Below, piece after piece: positions 22,282 to 31,879 of a DNA stretch of 52,220 bases. The position numbers and the translations under genes were made by a program. Numbering within the stretch: the stretch's first letter is position 1; every line of letters starts with the position of its first letter. The notes below the pieces were generated by a model, which saw only the letters and a program-made list of their open reading frames with translations, did not search any database and was not told the DNA's origin. This stretch comes from Deltaproteobacteria bacterium (GTDB lineage: Bacteria; Desulfobacterota; WTBG01; CAIYCZ01; CAIRTM01). The DNA is taken from contig VGSH01000006.1 of NCBI GenBank assembly GCA_016875025.1, forward strand, positions 1 to 52,220, given 5' to 3'.

Positions 22282-23453
22282 ACCATGCGTTCCCTGCCGC
22301 GGCTGACTGCCGGCGGATCAAGCAGGCCCTGATAGAGTTCAAGATAGTTGCCGGCAACGCTCTCAATACTGCAGGCGGCCTCGACAGCGGCGCGGGCCTG
22401 CCGGCCGATGCGCTCAGCCAAGGGTTCATCGCAGAGCAGCCTTTGAACCGCGGCATGAATCTGCCGGGCACTGCCGGGATCGACCAGCAACCCGCTCACA
22501 CCGTCTCGAATGATATCCCCGGCCGCCCCGGTGCGCGTTGCGACCACGGGCAGCCCGGCCGCCATGGCCTCAAGAATGACATTTGACATGCCCTCCGCAA
22601 GCGAGGGCTGCACGAAAATACATGTACTGTCAAAATGCCGCTCGAGATCCGTTACCCGGCCATGCAGCACGACGCCGCCGGCAAGGCCCGGCCCGGCAGC
22701 CGCGTTCCCGAGACTTTCCTCCAGCGGGCCGCTGCCGTATATGTCGAGCATAAGCCCGGCATGCTCCCGTTGCAATAGGGAAAAAGCATCGAGCAGGACC
22801 TCCAGGCCCTTGTTCGCGCTCAGGTTGCCCGCATATACTATTCTGCTGCGCGCACCCGCATGCCCGCCGGCCGGCCGGAAGCGCCCTGTGTCCACGCCGT
22901 TTGGCATGAGCGCAATCCGTGCATCTGGGAAGCCCTGCGCACGCGCTTCGGCAACCGATGAACGGCACAGCGCGATGACGCGGTCTGCTGTTTTTAAGAC
23001 CGCGAGCATCCATGAGCCGCACAGGCTGTTTTTCAGCATCAGGAAATCACTCAGCGCTCCGGAGCTTGCGACCTTGATAATCACCTTCTTGCCGAACAGC
23101 AGTTTCATGCACAGTGCCGCCAGGCTGTGGAACCCGTGCAGAATATGGCAGTGAATGATGTCGTATCGCCTGCGATGCGCGACAAGATATGCAAGACATG
23201 ATACAAAATAGGTTGCCCCGAACAGCTTGCCCCGGTCGATAACCCGGACAGACCTGCTGACCGGAACACCGCTCACATTCTCCGTTTCAGGCAGGCCCGG
23301 CACCCGGCGCGTCAGCACGGCGACGTCGAGCCCCCTGCGCATGAGCGCCCGGCACAGCAGCAGGGCCTGATTTTCGGTGCCGCCGACTGCCGGATGGAAA
23401 TTCGCAACAATCATCAGCACGCGGGGCGGTCGCTGTTGCCTGCTGTGACTCAT
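22278..23453 (-). CDS. GT4 family glycosyltransferase (tandem paralogue B)
   Basis: The 391-residue product is taken from the ATG at 23451-23453 (MSHSRQQRPPRVLMI); an in-frame TTG twelve codons upstream is weaker. It has the GT4 hallmarks NFHPAVGGTENQALLL, IALMPNGVDTGRFRP, YAGNLSANKGLEVLLDA and AEGMSNVILEAMAAGLP (E-x7-E). It is the paralogue of the 21118 gene and probably adds a similar sugar in the same linkage class. The two overlap by four bases. The enzyme is predicted to act on the cytoplasmic face of the membrane. Confidence 0.9.
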   Translation of the reverse strand: MSHSRQQRPPRVLMIVANFHPAVGGTENQALLLCRALMRRGLDVAVLTRRVPGLPETENVSGVPVSRSVRVIDRGKLFGATYFVSCLAYLVAHRRRYDIIHCHILHGFHSLAALCMKLLFGKKVIIKVASSGALSDFLMLKNSLCGSWMLAVLKTADRVIALCRSSVAEARAQGFPDARIALMPNGVDTGRFRPAGGHAGARSRIVYAGNLSANKGLEVLLDAFSLLQREHAGLMLDIYGSGPLEESLGNAAAGPGLAGGVVLHGRVTDLERHFDSTCIFVQPSLAEGMSNVILEAMAAGLPVVATRTGAAGDIIRDGVSGLLVDPGSARQIHAAVQRLLCDEPLAERIGRQARAAVEAACSIESVAGNYLELYQGLLDPPAVSRGRERMV

Positions 23454-23527
23454 AGGGACAATCTCATGTAAATTCTGATGTATGCGCAATCAGCCGGGGC
23501 TGCCTGCCGGTGAAGCAGTCCCGGGCC

Positions 23528-24706
23528 TCATTCAAACCTGAGATGCACCAGGCTTTCCACTGCAGAGCGCGGCTCCATGCCCGTACAAACACTGTCCGCA
23601 TACGTTTCAAACGCGCTGAATTTCGTCGCGCCGTTCCAGACTGACAGCAGCGCCTCTGCCAGGGCAGATGCGTCATTATTTTCGACCAGCAGGCCCGTGA
23701 TACCGTGCTGCACGAGCTCGTCAATGCTTGAATTATAGGTGCCGATAACCGGCACACCCAGCAGCAAACTCTCAATGACCGTATTCGGCAGATTATCAAC
23801 CCGCGACGGCAGAACCGCCGCAACAGATTTTTGTACGACGGCATACAGAATATCTTTTTCCAGGGTACCGGCAAACATGATCTTCGGCGCATGCGCGCCG
23901 AAATACCGGAGGCACTCCTGCCGCGTTGCGCTGTCGGCAAACGACCCGCACCATACCATGGCAAAGTCGGGCGCCTGCTCCCAGACCGTCTCCAGCGCCC
24001 GGGCCAGAACTGTCGAGCCCTTTCTGGGAGCGAACGAACCAAAGTGAATCATAAACCTGCCGGGCAGCGCAAACGGCAATGCGTCCGCAGGCGCTGCATC
24101 CAGGAATACGGGCGGGCGCAGCACACCCGTATGTATGCGCCACTGTTCGGTGCATTCCCGGGCGAGAAATCTGCTCGGCGCATACACACGGTCAGCGCGG
24201 CGCGCCGCAATTTTCTCCAAAAAACTCATGGCGGCAAAACCGGCGCCTTGTTTGCCGTCAGCCGCGAACCAGAGATCGCGCTTTGAACTCATGCGCATCA
24301 CATGCAGCCGGCCCTTTTTTCTGCGTATCAGCAGCCCGCAGCCGCCGCAGTTCGTACTCTGAACCAGATCAAAATCGACCTGCTGTTCGCGGGCATGCAG
24401 GGCCCGGCGCAGATGCCAGGCATTGTTCAGATAGGCTGCCGGGCCGGACCACAACTGTTTAAACAGACGCACAAGCACCCAGTTCAGCGCCTTGCGTACA
24501 AAGCTGTCGGCAGCAATGACTCTGACCCGGTGCACCGGTATACCGTTGACAACCGCGGTTCCAGACTGGTTGTTTGAGGTCACGAACACTTCAACCGCGT
24601 GTCCCGCCTCGCACAGGGCACGCGTTATCCGGCCAAGGTAGCTGCCCAGGCCGCCCGCAGTGCATGTTTCACGTATAAACTCATTTGTTATAAAGGCGAT
24701 ACGCAT
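23528..24706 (-). CDS. GT4 family glycosyltransferase
   Basis: The 392-residue product from the ATG at 24704-24706 (MRIAFITNEF) is a GT-B enzyme with the glycine-rich GGLGSYLGRITRAL N-terminal loop, HFGSFAPRKGSTVLARAL, and a C-terminal SRVDNLPNTVIESLLLGVPVIG. The first residue of the usual E-x7-E pair is Asp here (D-x7-E), which is tolerated in some GT4 enzymes. It starts five bases after the stop of the P-loop kinase gene upstream and ends 74 bases before the next GT4. It belongs to the same operon. Confidence 0.88.
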   Translation of the reverse strand: MRIAFITNEFIRETCTAGGLGSYLGRITRALCEAGHAVEVFVTSNNQSGTAVVNGIPVHRVRVIAADSFVRKALNWVLVRLFKQLWSGPAAYLNNAWHLRRALHAREQQVDFDLVQSTNCGGCGLLIRRKKGRLHVMRMSSKRDLWFAADGKQGAGFAAMSFLEKIAARRADRVYAPSRFLARECTEQWRIHTGVLRPPVFLDAAPADALPFALPGRFMIHFGSFAPRKGSTVLARALETVWEQAPDFAMVWCGSFADSATRQECLRYFGAHAPKIMFAGTLEKDILYAVVQKSVAAVLPSRVDNLPNTVIESLLLGVPVIGTYNSSIDELVQHGITGLLVENNDASALAEALLSVWNGATKFSAFETYADSVCTGMEPRSAVESLVHLRFE

Positions 24707-24711
24707 GGCGC

Positions 24712-25518
24712 TCACGCTGCACAAATGCCGGTTTCATGAAAAATCCTGCGCGCACGGGCGTGCAGATCCCGATAGCAGTCCTCGAGCGACCCGTCATTAC
24801 TGACATGCAGGACCGGGATACCCCTGCCGGCAAGCGCTGCCGCAGCCGCTGCCAGGCATGCCTCAAAATTGCGCTCCAGCTCTGCGCGCCGCGCCGGGTC
24901 CGTATTTTTCAAGCGCGCGGGCAGGCCCCGCTCAATGAGCCGTGACCTGCGTGTCTGCGCTGAAGCATCGATGCATATGACCGCATCCGGCGCGGGCACG
25001 GCGGCGATATAGGAGCGCACCTGATCCGGATCAGCGGCCCCGCTGCAGTAGCCGAAGATGGACAGCGCCCTGTTGCAGAAACCCTCATCGAGCAGCATTG
25101 TTTCGTCCCGCTTCAGCATATCCGCGGCCAGCTCATAGCTGCTGAACAGCTGCACCAGCCACTTGACGAGCAGGGCGCTGTCCTGAAACTGCTCCGGGCG
25201 CCGCAGTATGGCAGCGAGCGTGCGGGCCATGCCGCCGTGAGCATCAAGGAACTCTGCAAGCGCATCACAGCAAAAACACGGCTGTGAGTATACCTCATGC
25301 AGCCAGCGCCTGCCGCGTGCATACGAACAGTATTTGACCGGCCGCCGCAGACTATACCAGCGCGATCGGCGCCGCAGCGCGACATACAATGCCTCCTCTG
25401 CCTCAAAGGCCTTACAGCCCAGGCTGCGCGCATACCGGCACAGCTCTCGGCACAGCGTGGTTTTGCCGGCTCCCGGCAGCCCGAGAAACTCTATATGTGT
25501 TTTCACAGCATTTCCCAT
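24712..25518 (-). CDS. P-loop kinase-like protein of a glycan operon
   Basis: The 268-residue product begins with a clear Walker A motif, EFLGLPGAGKTTLCREL (G13-T21), and continues with a kinase-like body: LLDEGFCNRALSIFG (a DE-x motif like the substrate/LID region) and VICIDASAQTRRSRLIERG-type residues typical of nucleoside- or nucleotide-kinase-like P-loop proteins. Such small kinases occur in surface-glycan loci, where they are annotated as thymidylate-kinase-like, but thymidine metabolism is unlikely in this setting. A role in phosphorylating a sugar, a glycan end or a lipid precursor is possible. It overlaps the upstream nucleotidyltransferase-kinase gene by 16 bases. Confidence 0.75.
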   Translation of the reverse strand: MGNAVKTHIEFLGLPGAGKTTLCRELCRYARSLGCKAFEAEEALYVALRRRSRWYSLRRPVKYCSYARGRRWLHEVYSQPCFCCDALAEFLDAHGGMARTLAAILRRPEQFQDSALLVKWLVQLFSSYELAADMLKRDETMLLDEGFCNRALSIFGYCSGAADPDQVRSYIAAVPAPDAVICIDASAQTRRSRLIERGLPARLKNTDPARRAELERNFEACLAAAAAALAGRGIPVLHVSNDGSLEDCYRDLHARARRIFHETGICAA

Positions 25519-26948
25519 ACAGCTGTTTTGACCGCAAGCGTCACGGACGCATATGAGGCTTCGGCATCAACGGTAACGGTATGTGCATCGGCCCTGATGC
25601 TGTTGACCGCATCAGCCTTTTCACGCAGCCGCTGCGGAAAGGCATTTGGTTTGCGCGCATTCAAGACATCGACCCCGGCCTGTAAAACGATCAGCCGGTC
25701 CGGCATGAGTATCCTGGTATAGAAAAAACGCTCAAGGCGAAACAGCAGCAGACCCTGCGGATGTTTCTGCAGGCGCGCTCCGTCCATGGGCTCTTCCATG
25801 GCATTGAAATGCCGCAGGGGAAAGCGCTCACCGATAACGACACCCCCTTTTTTTATGAACGCCTGAGCGCGCCGGCTCAGCGCAAAGCGGTACCAGGCCA
25901 CATACACCCACAGCAGCGCGTTCAGCATCCGCGAACAGCCCTCGAAAAAACGCGCCGCCGGACCGAGCCTCCGGCGCAGGCACTGCGTGGTGAACATGTC
26001 GGCCCTTTGCCGGGCATTCGTAAAAAAACCGTACAGACCTGCTGATTTGGGTATCCCGAAATACAGGACGTTCGTCTCCAGTTTCCATCCGAGCCATGCC
26101 GCGAGATCCAAGGCCAGCGTGGTTTTACCCGAACCGTCAGCGCCGACAAGCGCAAAGAACAGCCCCCTTGCGTGCAGCGTTTTCTTTTTCGGTGCATACC
26201 TCCACAGGGCTTTCAGGCACGCTCCCGCCCTGCGGCAGGAAAAAATGCTCCCGGATGCTGTCCTGCAGTTTTTCAGACTTCGTGTCATTTGTATTTTGAA
26301 CCCGAGCAGGTACGGGGGCGTGATACGGCCGGCACGGTACCGCTCTAAAAACCCGAGCAGCGCAGAGGCATCAAGCGGCAGCCCGGAGGCCTGCAGTTGA
26401 GGGCTGATATCATCCGGATCAACCCGCGCAAGCAGCCAGTCAAGCTCTGCTTTGACAGCGGCGGACAGCACGCCGCAGGCCGGCCGCAGCAATGTTTTTG
26501 ACAGGTCCCGGTAGCGGGCCTTCAAAGCTATGCGAACGATCAGCATGATCAGCTCGCGTGCATGGGCCGGGATCGCCACATTAAAAAGGGATACACGCTG
26601 CGACAAAAGCCACTGTTCCGCAGGAACATGGTACCTTTTGGGCGTGCCGCCGGTCATAATCCTGAAGTGCAGATGGATATGGCCGAGCCGGCCCGTCTGG
26701 CCGTCAAAGACCAGCCAGTCTTCAATGCCGGCATAGCGCGCTGACGGCTGCGCCAGGACCTGTTTGCAGCCGGTCATGTGCAATACCTGCCGGCACGCTC
26801 CGGCCTGAGCGCCATCAACCAGCACATCCAGATCGGTTTTTCCGGCAAGCGCTTCATCAAGATGCTGATTGCTCTTCCAGTGGCAGTACCTGATCGCATG
26901 GCGGTCCAGGGCGGCAAACAGTTCGGTTATAGCGCGCAGGTGGTTCAT
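25503..26948 (-). CDS. Nucleotidyltransferase-like and P-loop kinase-like fusion protein
   Basis: The 481-residue product is a two-domain protein. The N-terminal part (residues about 1-150) resembles a nucleotidyltransferase-fold family, with YCHWKSNQHLDEALAGKTDLDVLVD-type sequence carrying a D-x-D pair (D39, D41) and HIHLHFR. The C-terminal part (about 265-481) is a P-loop kinase with FALVGADGSGKTTLALDLA (269-277), VIGERFPLRHFNAM and PDRLIVLQAGVDV. Proteins of this composition recur in polysaccharide clusters without established function. The gene overlaps its neighbours on both sides (four bases upstream, 16 downstream), and the next gene encodes a second P-loop kinase, so the two may work on the same step. 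Confidence 0.75.
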   Translation of the reverse strand: MNHLRAITELFAALDRHAIRYCHWKSNQHLDEALAGKTDLDVLVDGAQAGACRQVLHMTGCKQVLAQPSARYAGIEDWLVFDGQTGRLGHIHLHFRIMTGGTPKRYHVPAEQWLLSQRVSLFNVAIPAHARELIMLIVRIALKARYRDLSKTLLRPACGVLSAAVKAELDWLLARVDPDDISPQLQASGLPLDASALLGFLERYRAGRITPPYLLGFKIQMTRSLKNCRTASGSIFSCRRAGACLKALWRYAPKKKTLHARGLFFALVGADGSGKTTLALDLAAWLGWKLETNVLYFGIPKSAGLYGFFTNARQRADMFTTQCLRRRLGPAARFFEGCSRMLNALLWVYVAWYRFALSRRAQAFIKKGGVVIGERFPLRHFNAMEEPMDGARLQKHPQGLLLFRLERFFYTRILMPDRLIVLQAGVDVLNARKPNAFPQRLREKADAVNSIRADAHTVTVDAEASYASVTLAVKTAVWEML

Positions 26949-28129
26949 GGCAGAGTTGACCGCACAAACGAGAGATATCGCTCAGCGCGTTTCTGCCATG
27001 TATACTGCGCTGCGTCACTGCGCGCCCGGGCAGCCATCGCTCTGGCCGCGCCGGGATTGTCAAGCACCCATTGCAGACCGCGGGCCAGCTCGTGCGCGCT
27101 GTCCGGGGGAACCAGGTACGCGTTCTGTTCATGAACGAGCACTTCGCGCAGCACCGGAAAATCAGAGGCGACAATCGGCCGTCCGGCTGCCAGGTAGTCA
27201 AACGTCTTCATGGAGGATGTATACGCCATGGAGTGTCCTCTGCTGGCGCTGGTATTAGGCATCAATAAAATATCAGACGCAGTCAGGTAGCGCGGCACTT
27301 CAGTGCCGGGCACATGCCCGGTGAAGTGCATATTGTGTATGCTGCGTTCCTGCGCCATGGCGTGGTAGCGCGCGACCTCTTCGGGACTGCCGCCGACGAC
27401 AAGAAAGAAAACAGCCGGAAAGCGCTCTGCACAATAGATAATGTTTTCAATACCGCGGCCCGGATACAGGCTGCCGCTGAAACAGGCAAGCGTTCCGGCA
27501 GGCGGCAATCCCAGCAGCCCGCGGAGCTCTTCACCGGCCGGCAGCCCCTCATAGCGGCGCGGATGAACGCCGTTGGGCAAAACCGCAATCCTGCCTTCCG
27601 GAACTCCCGCTTCGATAAATGATTTCCGGCCCGCCTGCGTTGTGGTCACAACGGCTCCCCGGCAGCGGGGCCCGTTCAGTATCTCAATCAACCTCGGGAA
27701 AAGGGTGCTGCCGGCGGGCTTCAAAAAATTATGGCATTCAAACACGAACGGTTTGCCGAACCGGGCTGCCATAACCGCCAGCTCAATATGCCGGGCGTTA
27801 ACCAGCTGAGCGCCGCGCAGCAGCGCGCAACCCAGCGCCAGAAAAGAATAAACGGGTTTGCGCACGGAAGCCTTGAACCTCGCACAGGGGTCGGGAAGGT
27901 AGCGCAGTGAAAAATTTTCAGGCAGCCCGTAAAAATCCCACAGCGTCCCGTGGGCCTGCAGTTGGTCGAGGCTCACGGCCTGGCCCTTTGGAATGATCAG
28001 CTCAACCCCGGCGCCCTGCGCGGCCAGGCAGCTGCACATGTTCATCACACAGACCGCATCGGCAAAGCGCGACGGCAGTGCGCCGTTAAAGGTCAGGTAG
28101 GCTATGTTATGAATCTGGTGGTTTCGCAT
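26945..28129 (-). CDS. GT4-like glycosyltransferase
   Basis: The 394-residue product from the ATG at 28127-28129 (MRNHQIHNIAYLTFNG) has a GT-B layout: ALPSRFADAVCVMNMCSCLA at the start, RIAVLPNGVHPRRYE, CFSGSLYPGRGIENIIY in the middle, and TSSMKTFDYLAAGRPIVASD near the C-terminus. The last segment replaces the classical E-x7-E with the K-x-FDYLAAGRP form seen in a group of GT4-like enzymes. The frame extends upstream across the end of the preceding GT2 gene without a better ribosome site. It overlaps the following gene by four bases and so belongs to the operon. Confidence 0.82.
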   Translation of the reverse strand: MRNHQIHNIAYLTFNGALPSRFADAVCVMNMCSCLAAQGAGVELIIPKGQAVSLDQLQAHGTLWDFYGLPENFSLRYLPDPCARFKASVRKPVYSFLALGCALLRGAQLVNARHIELAVMAARFGKPFVFECHNFLKPAGSTLFPRLIEILNGPRCRGAVVTTTQAGRKSFIEAGVPEGRIAVLPNGVHPRRYEGLPAGEELRGLLGLPPAGTLACFSGSLYPGRGIENIIYCAERFPAVFFLVVGGSPEEVARYHAMAQERSIHNMHFTGHVPGTEVPRYLTASDILLMPNTSASRGHSMAYTSSMKTFDYLAAGRPIVASDFPVLREVLVHEQNAYLVPPDSAHELARGLQWVLDNPGAARAMAARARSDAAQYTWQKRAERYLSFVRSTLP

Positions 28130-29060
28130 TGCGTTCGGAAGATCCCGTATATTCATCCCATCTGAAGCGCCACCCGAGCAGCGCCAGCATATTGGCAATC
28201 GCCGCAACCGTATCGTTCAGCACGCCGGCAAACCTGCTGAACCCGCGCACAAGGCTTACGGGCAGGACGAGCACACCCATGATGATTTTTTTCAACAGCC
28301 CTAAAAACAGCGCTGTTTTCTGCGGTATTGTCAGCAAAGCATAGCCCGGTTTGAGGTTGCTCTTCCTGAATCTGTTCTTCAGCAGATAGGAGAGGCGCAT
28401 CCGCTCACGGGCCAGTTCCTCATAGGCGGGCGCATCCGCAGTCCACATCATAACAGCCCCCTGCCGGGCCGCGCGGTAAAAAAAATCAGTGTCGGAGCCG
28501 CCTGCCAGGCCGAACCTCTCATCAAAGCGCAGACCCCACTGTACGGCGAGCTTCTGAACATTAAACACGACATTGCCGGTGGCAGCAGTGCTGAGCGGCG
28601 TTCCGGCCGGCCGTTGCGCGTTTTGAAAAAATTTTCCTTCAATAATCCAGCGCGGTGTTTCCGCGGGATATACGGTCTCAACGTAGCCGGCCATGACATC
28701 GGCACCTGAGCTGACATACCGGTCCCACAGCGTGACCAGCCATCCGGGGTAAACATACTCATCATCATCAATACATGCCAGATCAGTAATGCCCAGCCGC
28801 ACGGCCCGCTCAATAATATTGTTGCGGGCGAAAGGTATGCCGCGCCGCACTTCAACCGCGTAATACACGCCGCAACCGGCACCCTCCCTGAAGCGCTCCA
28901 CCACCGGACGCGCCGAACCTTCCGGGTCATTGTCGGCGATAATGATACAAAAGCCGGCCGCGTCCGGGCGGTCCAGCGCCGCAAGGCTCTGCAGGCAGCG
29001 CGCAAGCTGCTCGGGCCGCCTGAAGGTACACACGCCGACCGCAATAGTTCTCACCTGCAT
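28107..29060 (-). CDS. GT2 family glycosyltransferase
   Basis: The 317-residue product has the GT2 start IAVGVCTFRRPEQLARCLQS, IIIADNDPEGSA, RRGIPFARNNIIERA and the metal-binding ACIDDDEYVYPGW, followed by GLAGGSDTDFFYRAARQGA, which supplies the acidic acceptor motif. Weakly hydrophobic segments near residues 250-300 may associate with the membrane. It is an inverting transferase acting on the cytoplasmic face. Its 3' end overlaps the GT4-like gene; about 40 bases separate it from the upstream GT4 gene. Confidence 0.88.
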   Translation of the reverse strand: MQVRTIAVGVCTFRRPEQLARCLQSLAALDRPDAAGFCIIIADNDPEGSARPVVERFREGAGCGVYYAVEVRRGIPFARNNIIERAVRLGITDLACIDDDEYVYPGWLVTLWDRYVSSGADVMAGYVETVYPAETPRWIIEGKFFQNAQRPAGTPLSTAATGNVVFNVQKLAVQWGLRFDERFGLAGGSDTDFFYRAARQGAVMMWTADAPAYEELARERMRLSYLLKNRFRKSNLKPGYALLTIPQKTALFLGLLKKIIMGVLVLPVSLVRGFSRFAGVLNDTVAAIANMLALLGWRFRWDEYTGSSERNAKPPDS

Positions 29061-29099
29061 ATGCTCACACCACGTAAACGCTCATACCTGCGTCCGGCA

Positions 29100-30188
29100 T
29101 CAGCGGTCAATCAGCGCGTTGAGGATTGCAATGTGCTTTTCCAGCGAAAAATTATCTCTGACATGCTGCCGGGCCTGCCGGCCAAGCCGCATCGCATAAT
29201 CCCGGTCATCCAGCAGCCTGAGCATGGCATCCGCCATGCCATCCACATCGTGCTCACTGACCAGCAGGCCGGTTGTACCGTGTATAACTACCTCAGGAAT
29301 GCCGGCATGCTGCGTCGCAACGACCGGCAGCCCTGCCGCCGCGGCCTCAAGCACGGCAACCGGCGTACCCTCCATATCACCGTCATCGGCTGTTATTGAA
29401 TGCTGCACAAAGCCGCGCGCGCGCGCATACACATTCTGCAGTGCGGGTGGAGCGACCACGCCCGGAAAGTTTACGGCGTTTTCACATCCAAGGTGGCGGG
29501 CCAGGTTCCTGCAGGAGTTCAGCAGCGGACCGTCCCCTGCAAAATACAAACATGCATCGGGATGGGATTTCAGCACGCGTGCAAACGCCAGCACCGTATA
29601 ATAGGGCGCTTTTTTGTCGACGAACCGGCCTGCGGCTGCCAGCGTTTTATCGCTCAGGAGCGGGTTCACGTCAAAAAAAGCGTCCTGCGGTCCATACGGG
29701 GCATAGGTTATTTTTTCCCTGGCAGCTCCACACTCGACCAGTGCGCTGACCATGGGTTTTGACACGGCCACTATCGACTCGGCATAGTCGAACATCCGGG
29801 CATACTGCTCACGGTAGCGTTCCACGACCCTGCGAACCGATATGTCATAGCCGTGGAAATGCACGATCAGGGGCAGGTTCGCCCTCCGGCAGACATTCAG
29901 GACGGCTGCCCCGGTCGGCCCGTACTCCGCGAACACTTTTTCCACCCGGTTGCGCCTGAATGAGCGCAGCAGCATATCCTCCTGCAGGCTTGTCCCCCGT
30001 GAACGGCGCAGCCTTTTCATGGCCGCCTCAAGCCGGCCCGGCTGGAGGGGCGCCTGCCCTTCACAGCAATCCGGCAGCGCCCCGCCGTAATAATACACGA
30101 CACGGGCGCGCAGCAGCCGCCTGTGCGCTTCTATGAACGTCTCACTGTATGCTGATTTATTGGGCGATATCAGGGCGATTGTCTTCAT
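29100..30188 (-). CDS. GT4 family glycosyltransferase
   Basis: The 362-residue product has a GT-B fold: IALISPNKSAYSETFIEAH at the N-terminus, HFHGYDISVR and KITYAPYGPQDAFF, AAGRFVDKKAPYYTVLAFA, and the complete GT4 signature DGDMEGTPVAVLEAAAAGLP (E-x7-E) followed by ATQHAGIPEVVIHGTTGLLV. This resembles WbaZ/WcaL-like colanic acid-type transferases in layout. It follows the methyltransferase gene by three bases on the same strand and is co-transcribed. Confidence 0.9.
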   Translation of the reverse strand: MKTIALISPNKSAYSETFIEAHRRLLRARVVYYYGGALPDCCEGQAPLQPGRLEAAMKRLRRSRGTSLQEDMLLRSFRRNRVEKVFAEYGPTGAAVLNVCRRANLPLIVHFHGYDISVRRVVERYREQYARMFDYAESIVAVSKPMVSALVECGAAREKITYAPYGPQDAFFDVNPLLSDKTLAAAGRFVDKKAPYYTVLAFARVLKSHPDACLYFAGDGPLLNSCRNLARHLGCENAVNFPGVVAPPALQNVYARARGFVQHSITADDGDMEGTPVAVLEAAAAGLPVVATQHAGIPEVVIHGTTGLLVSEHDVDGMADAMLRLLDDRDYAMRLGRQARQHVRDNFSLEKHIAILNALIDR

Positions 30189-30191
30189 CCA

Positions 30192-30887
30192 TTATTTCCT
30201 GGCAGTGCCGTAGAGGCCCGGCATCATGGTGTTTTCCCGGAACGTATCCGGCCTGACATCGCGCGCGAGCAGCGCCCGGATGACGGGCTTCAAAAGCCAC
30301 GCAAGAATCTTCTTTCTGCGTTTCGTACCGGGTCGTCTGCGAACCCACAATCCCAGCATCTGGGCCAGCGCCGCATTCCAGCCCCCGGTCGGCTGTATGG
30401 TACTGTCGCTGAAGCCTGCCTGCTTAAAAATATTTTCAAGCGCACAGGGAGTATAGCGATAGTAATCGGCGGGAACCTCATGCAGCGGCCAGACATACGG
30501 AACCGTAAAAAAAAGCAGCCCGTCTTTTTTCAAAACCCTGTTGATCTCGCGCAGCGAGCGCCCTGCATCAAACAGGTGTTCCAGAACTTCCGTCGCCAGA
30601 ACCACATCGAAGAAACCGTCCTGGAACGGCAGCATATCGCCGTTCCAGACAACATCAGGCCTCACCCCGCCGTAATCAGGCGCGGTCGCGATATCCAGGC
30701 CGACATACTCGGTAACACCGGAGTGCTCGAGGATAGAGCTTTTATAGGGCATCCGGCCGCAGCCGTAATCAAGCAGCCGGCCGGAGAACAGGGCACAATT
30801 CTCCCTGATGGCCGCCAGAATGGCCCTCCGGTGAACATACGTGTCGATATTTTTTGCCGTCAGCGCGATGCGGGTGTAGTTATCCAT
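30192..30887 (-). CDS. Class I SAM-dependent methyltransferase
   Basis: The 231-residue product has a Rossmann-type methyltransferase core: motif I as LLDYGCGRMPYKS, YVGLDIA for motif II, GDMLPFQDGFFDVVLATEVLEHL for motifs III-IV, and a REINRVLKKDGLLFFTVPY segment. This is the Methyltransf_11 group common in surface-glycan clusters, where members methylate sugar hydroxyls, nucleotide-sugars or the chain end. It overlaps the upstream transferase gene by eight bases and precedes the GT4 gene by three. With the kinase-like genes and a Wzt with a C-terminal extension in the same locus, a terminal methyl or methyl-phosphate cap is a possibility. Confidence 0.88.
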   Translation of the reverse strand: MDNYTRIALTAKNIDTYVHRRAILAAIRENCALFSGRLLDYGCGRMPYKSSILEHSGVTEYVGLDIATAPDYGGVRPDVVWNGDMLPFQDGFFDVVLATEVLEHLFDAGRSLREINRVLKKDGLLFFTVPYVWPLHEVPADYYRYTPCALENIFKQAGFSDSTIQPTGGWNAALAQMLGLWVRRRPGTKRRKKILAWLLKPVIRALLARDVRPDTFRENTMMPGLYGTARK

Positions 30888-31815
30888 GCAAAAAGGACCG
30901 TATGCGGGTCAACAGGCCTGATTTCCCGGGGGTGTGCACTGCCGCAGGCTCCGTGCCTGCATATGGCAGCGCGCCGTGACGTTTTAAATTCGCGCAATAC
31001 GCCTGCAGGAACGGGGCAAGCAGTGGGTCATCACCCCGTTCTATCCCCCTGATGGTACTGTGGGTAAAGTGTATAAACACCACCGGATATATGCCATTGA
31101 TCAAAACCGTGCCGTCGCGCTGCTCGCGCCTGCACTCAAGGCGGTTCCAGTTGGCCACGTTACAGCCGCGATGCTTGATGATTTTCACCCGGTCGAAATA
31201 CACCGGCAGCAGATTGAGATGCGTCTGATCGACGTACTGGCCGCGCGCGGCATTTTTTTCGCACACATACAGACAGGCCGAGGCCCACCAGGCAAGCGCG
31301 GGCAGGGCGTTTTTCGTCACGCCGACAAAGCCGCCGTTGTACAGACCCGACGTATACAATGTAAAAAAATTCGTGCTGTCGGCCTGCGGGTCTGAGGAGC
31401 GCCAGTGCGGCGTCAGGATAATGTCACAAGCGTCAAGTTCATCAAGCAGGAAACCGTAATCGCTGAAAAAGTGTATATCATTGTCAACATAGATCACCGC
31501 ATCACCGTGGCCGTGCTCCAGCAGGTACTGCAGAAAAACCGGCTTCATGGCCCAGCGGAAAGTGTCCATGCAGGCAGCGTGATATTTTTCAAAGATGGCC
31601 CTGCCCGTGCCGTTCGCGCAGAGTTCATCTGCGCAATACATACGCATGCCCGGCGGGCACGCGCTGACCTGCACGCGACCGGGTGCGGCATCCGCAATAA
31701 AAACATGCAGCTGCATGCCTGCGTCCCAGCGCTGCAGGCATTCATGCAGCGCGCGCACATGCGGCAGATAGTCAAGCGTTGCGATAGTACAGAAAATTTT
31801 CGGATGCATACCCAT
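30880..31815 (-). CDS. GT8-like nucleotide-sugar transferase
   Basis: The 311-residue product from the ATG at 31813-31815 (MGMHPKIFCTIATLDYLPHV) resembles GT-A enzymes of the GT8-related type. It has a DAVIYVDNDIHFFSDYGFLL motif with a D-x-D pair, FTLYTSGLYNGGFVGV, YVDQTHLNLLPVYFDRV and IHFTHSTIRG near the end, the last providing the His and acidic residues of the donor site. It is a cytoplasmic transferase that should add a hexose-type residue. An alternative ATG two codons downstream is possible. It overlaps the methyltransferase gene by eight bases. Confidence 0.72.
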   Translation of the reverse strand: MGMHPKIFCTIATLDYLPHVRALHECLQRWDAGMQLHVFIADAAPGRVQVSACPPGMRMYCADELCANGTGRAIFEKYHAACMDTFRWAMKPVFLQYLLEHGHGDAVIYVDNDIHFFSDYGFLLDELDACDIILTPHWRSSDPQADSTNFFTLYTSGLYNGGFVGVTKNALPALAWWASACLYVCEKNAARGQYVDQTHLNLLPVYFDRVKIIKHRGCNVANWNRLECRREQRDGTVLINGIYPVVFIHFTHSTIRGIERGDDPLLAPFLQAYCANLKRHGALPYAGTEPAAVHTPGKSGLLTRIRSFLHG

Positions 31816-31879
31816 CACAAACAAATTCCGGCGTATACTTCGCGCCGGCAACAAAACAAACGTCCCCGCGTATCCGGCC

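Noticed and set aside
24712-26948. Thymidylate kinases for nucleotide synthesis
   Set aside because: The P-loop is right, but the genes are embedded by overlaps in a glycan operon, and one is fused to a nucleotidyltransferase-like domain.
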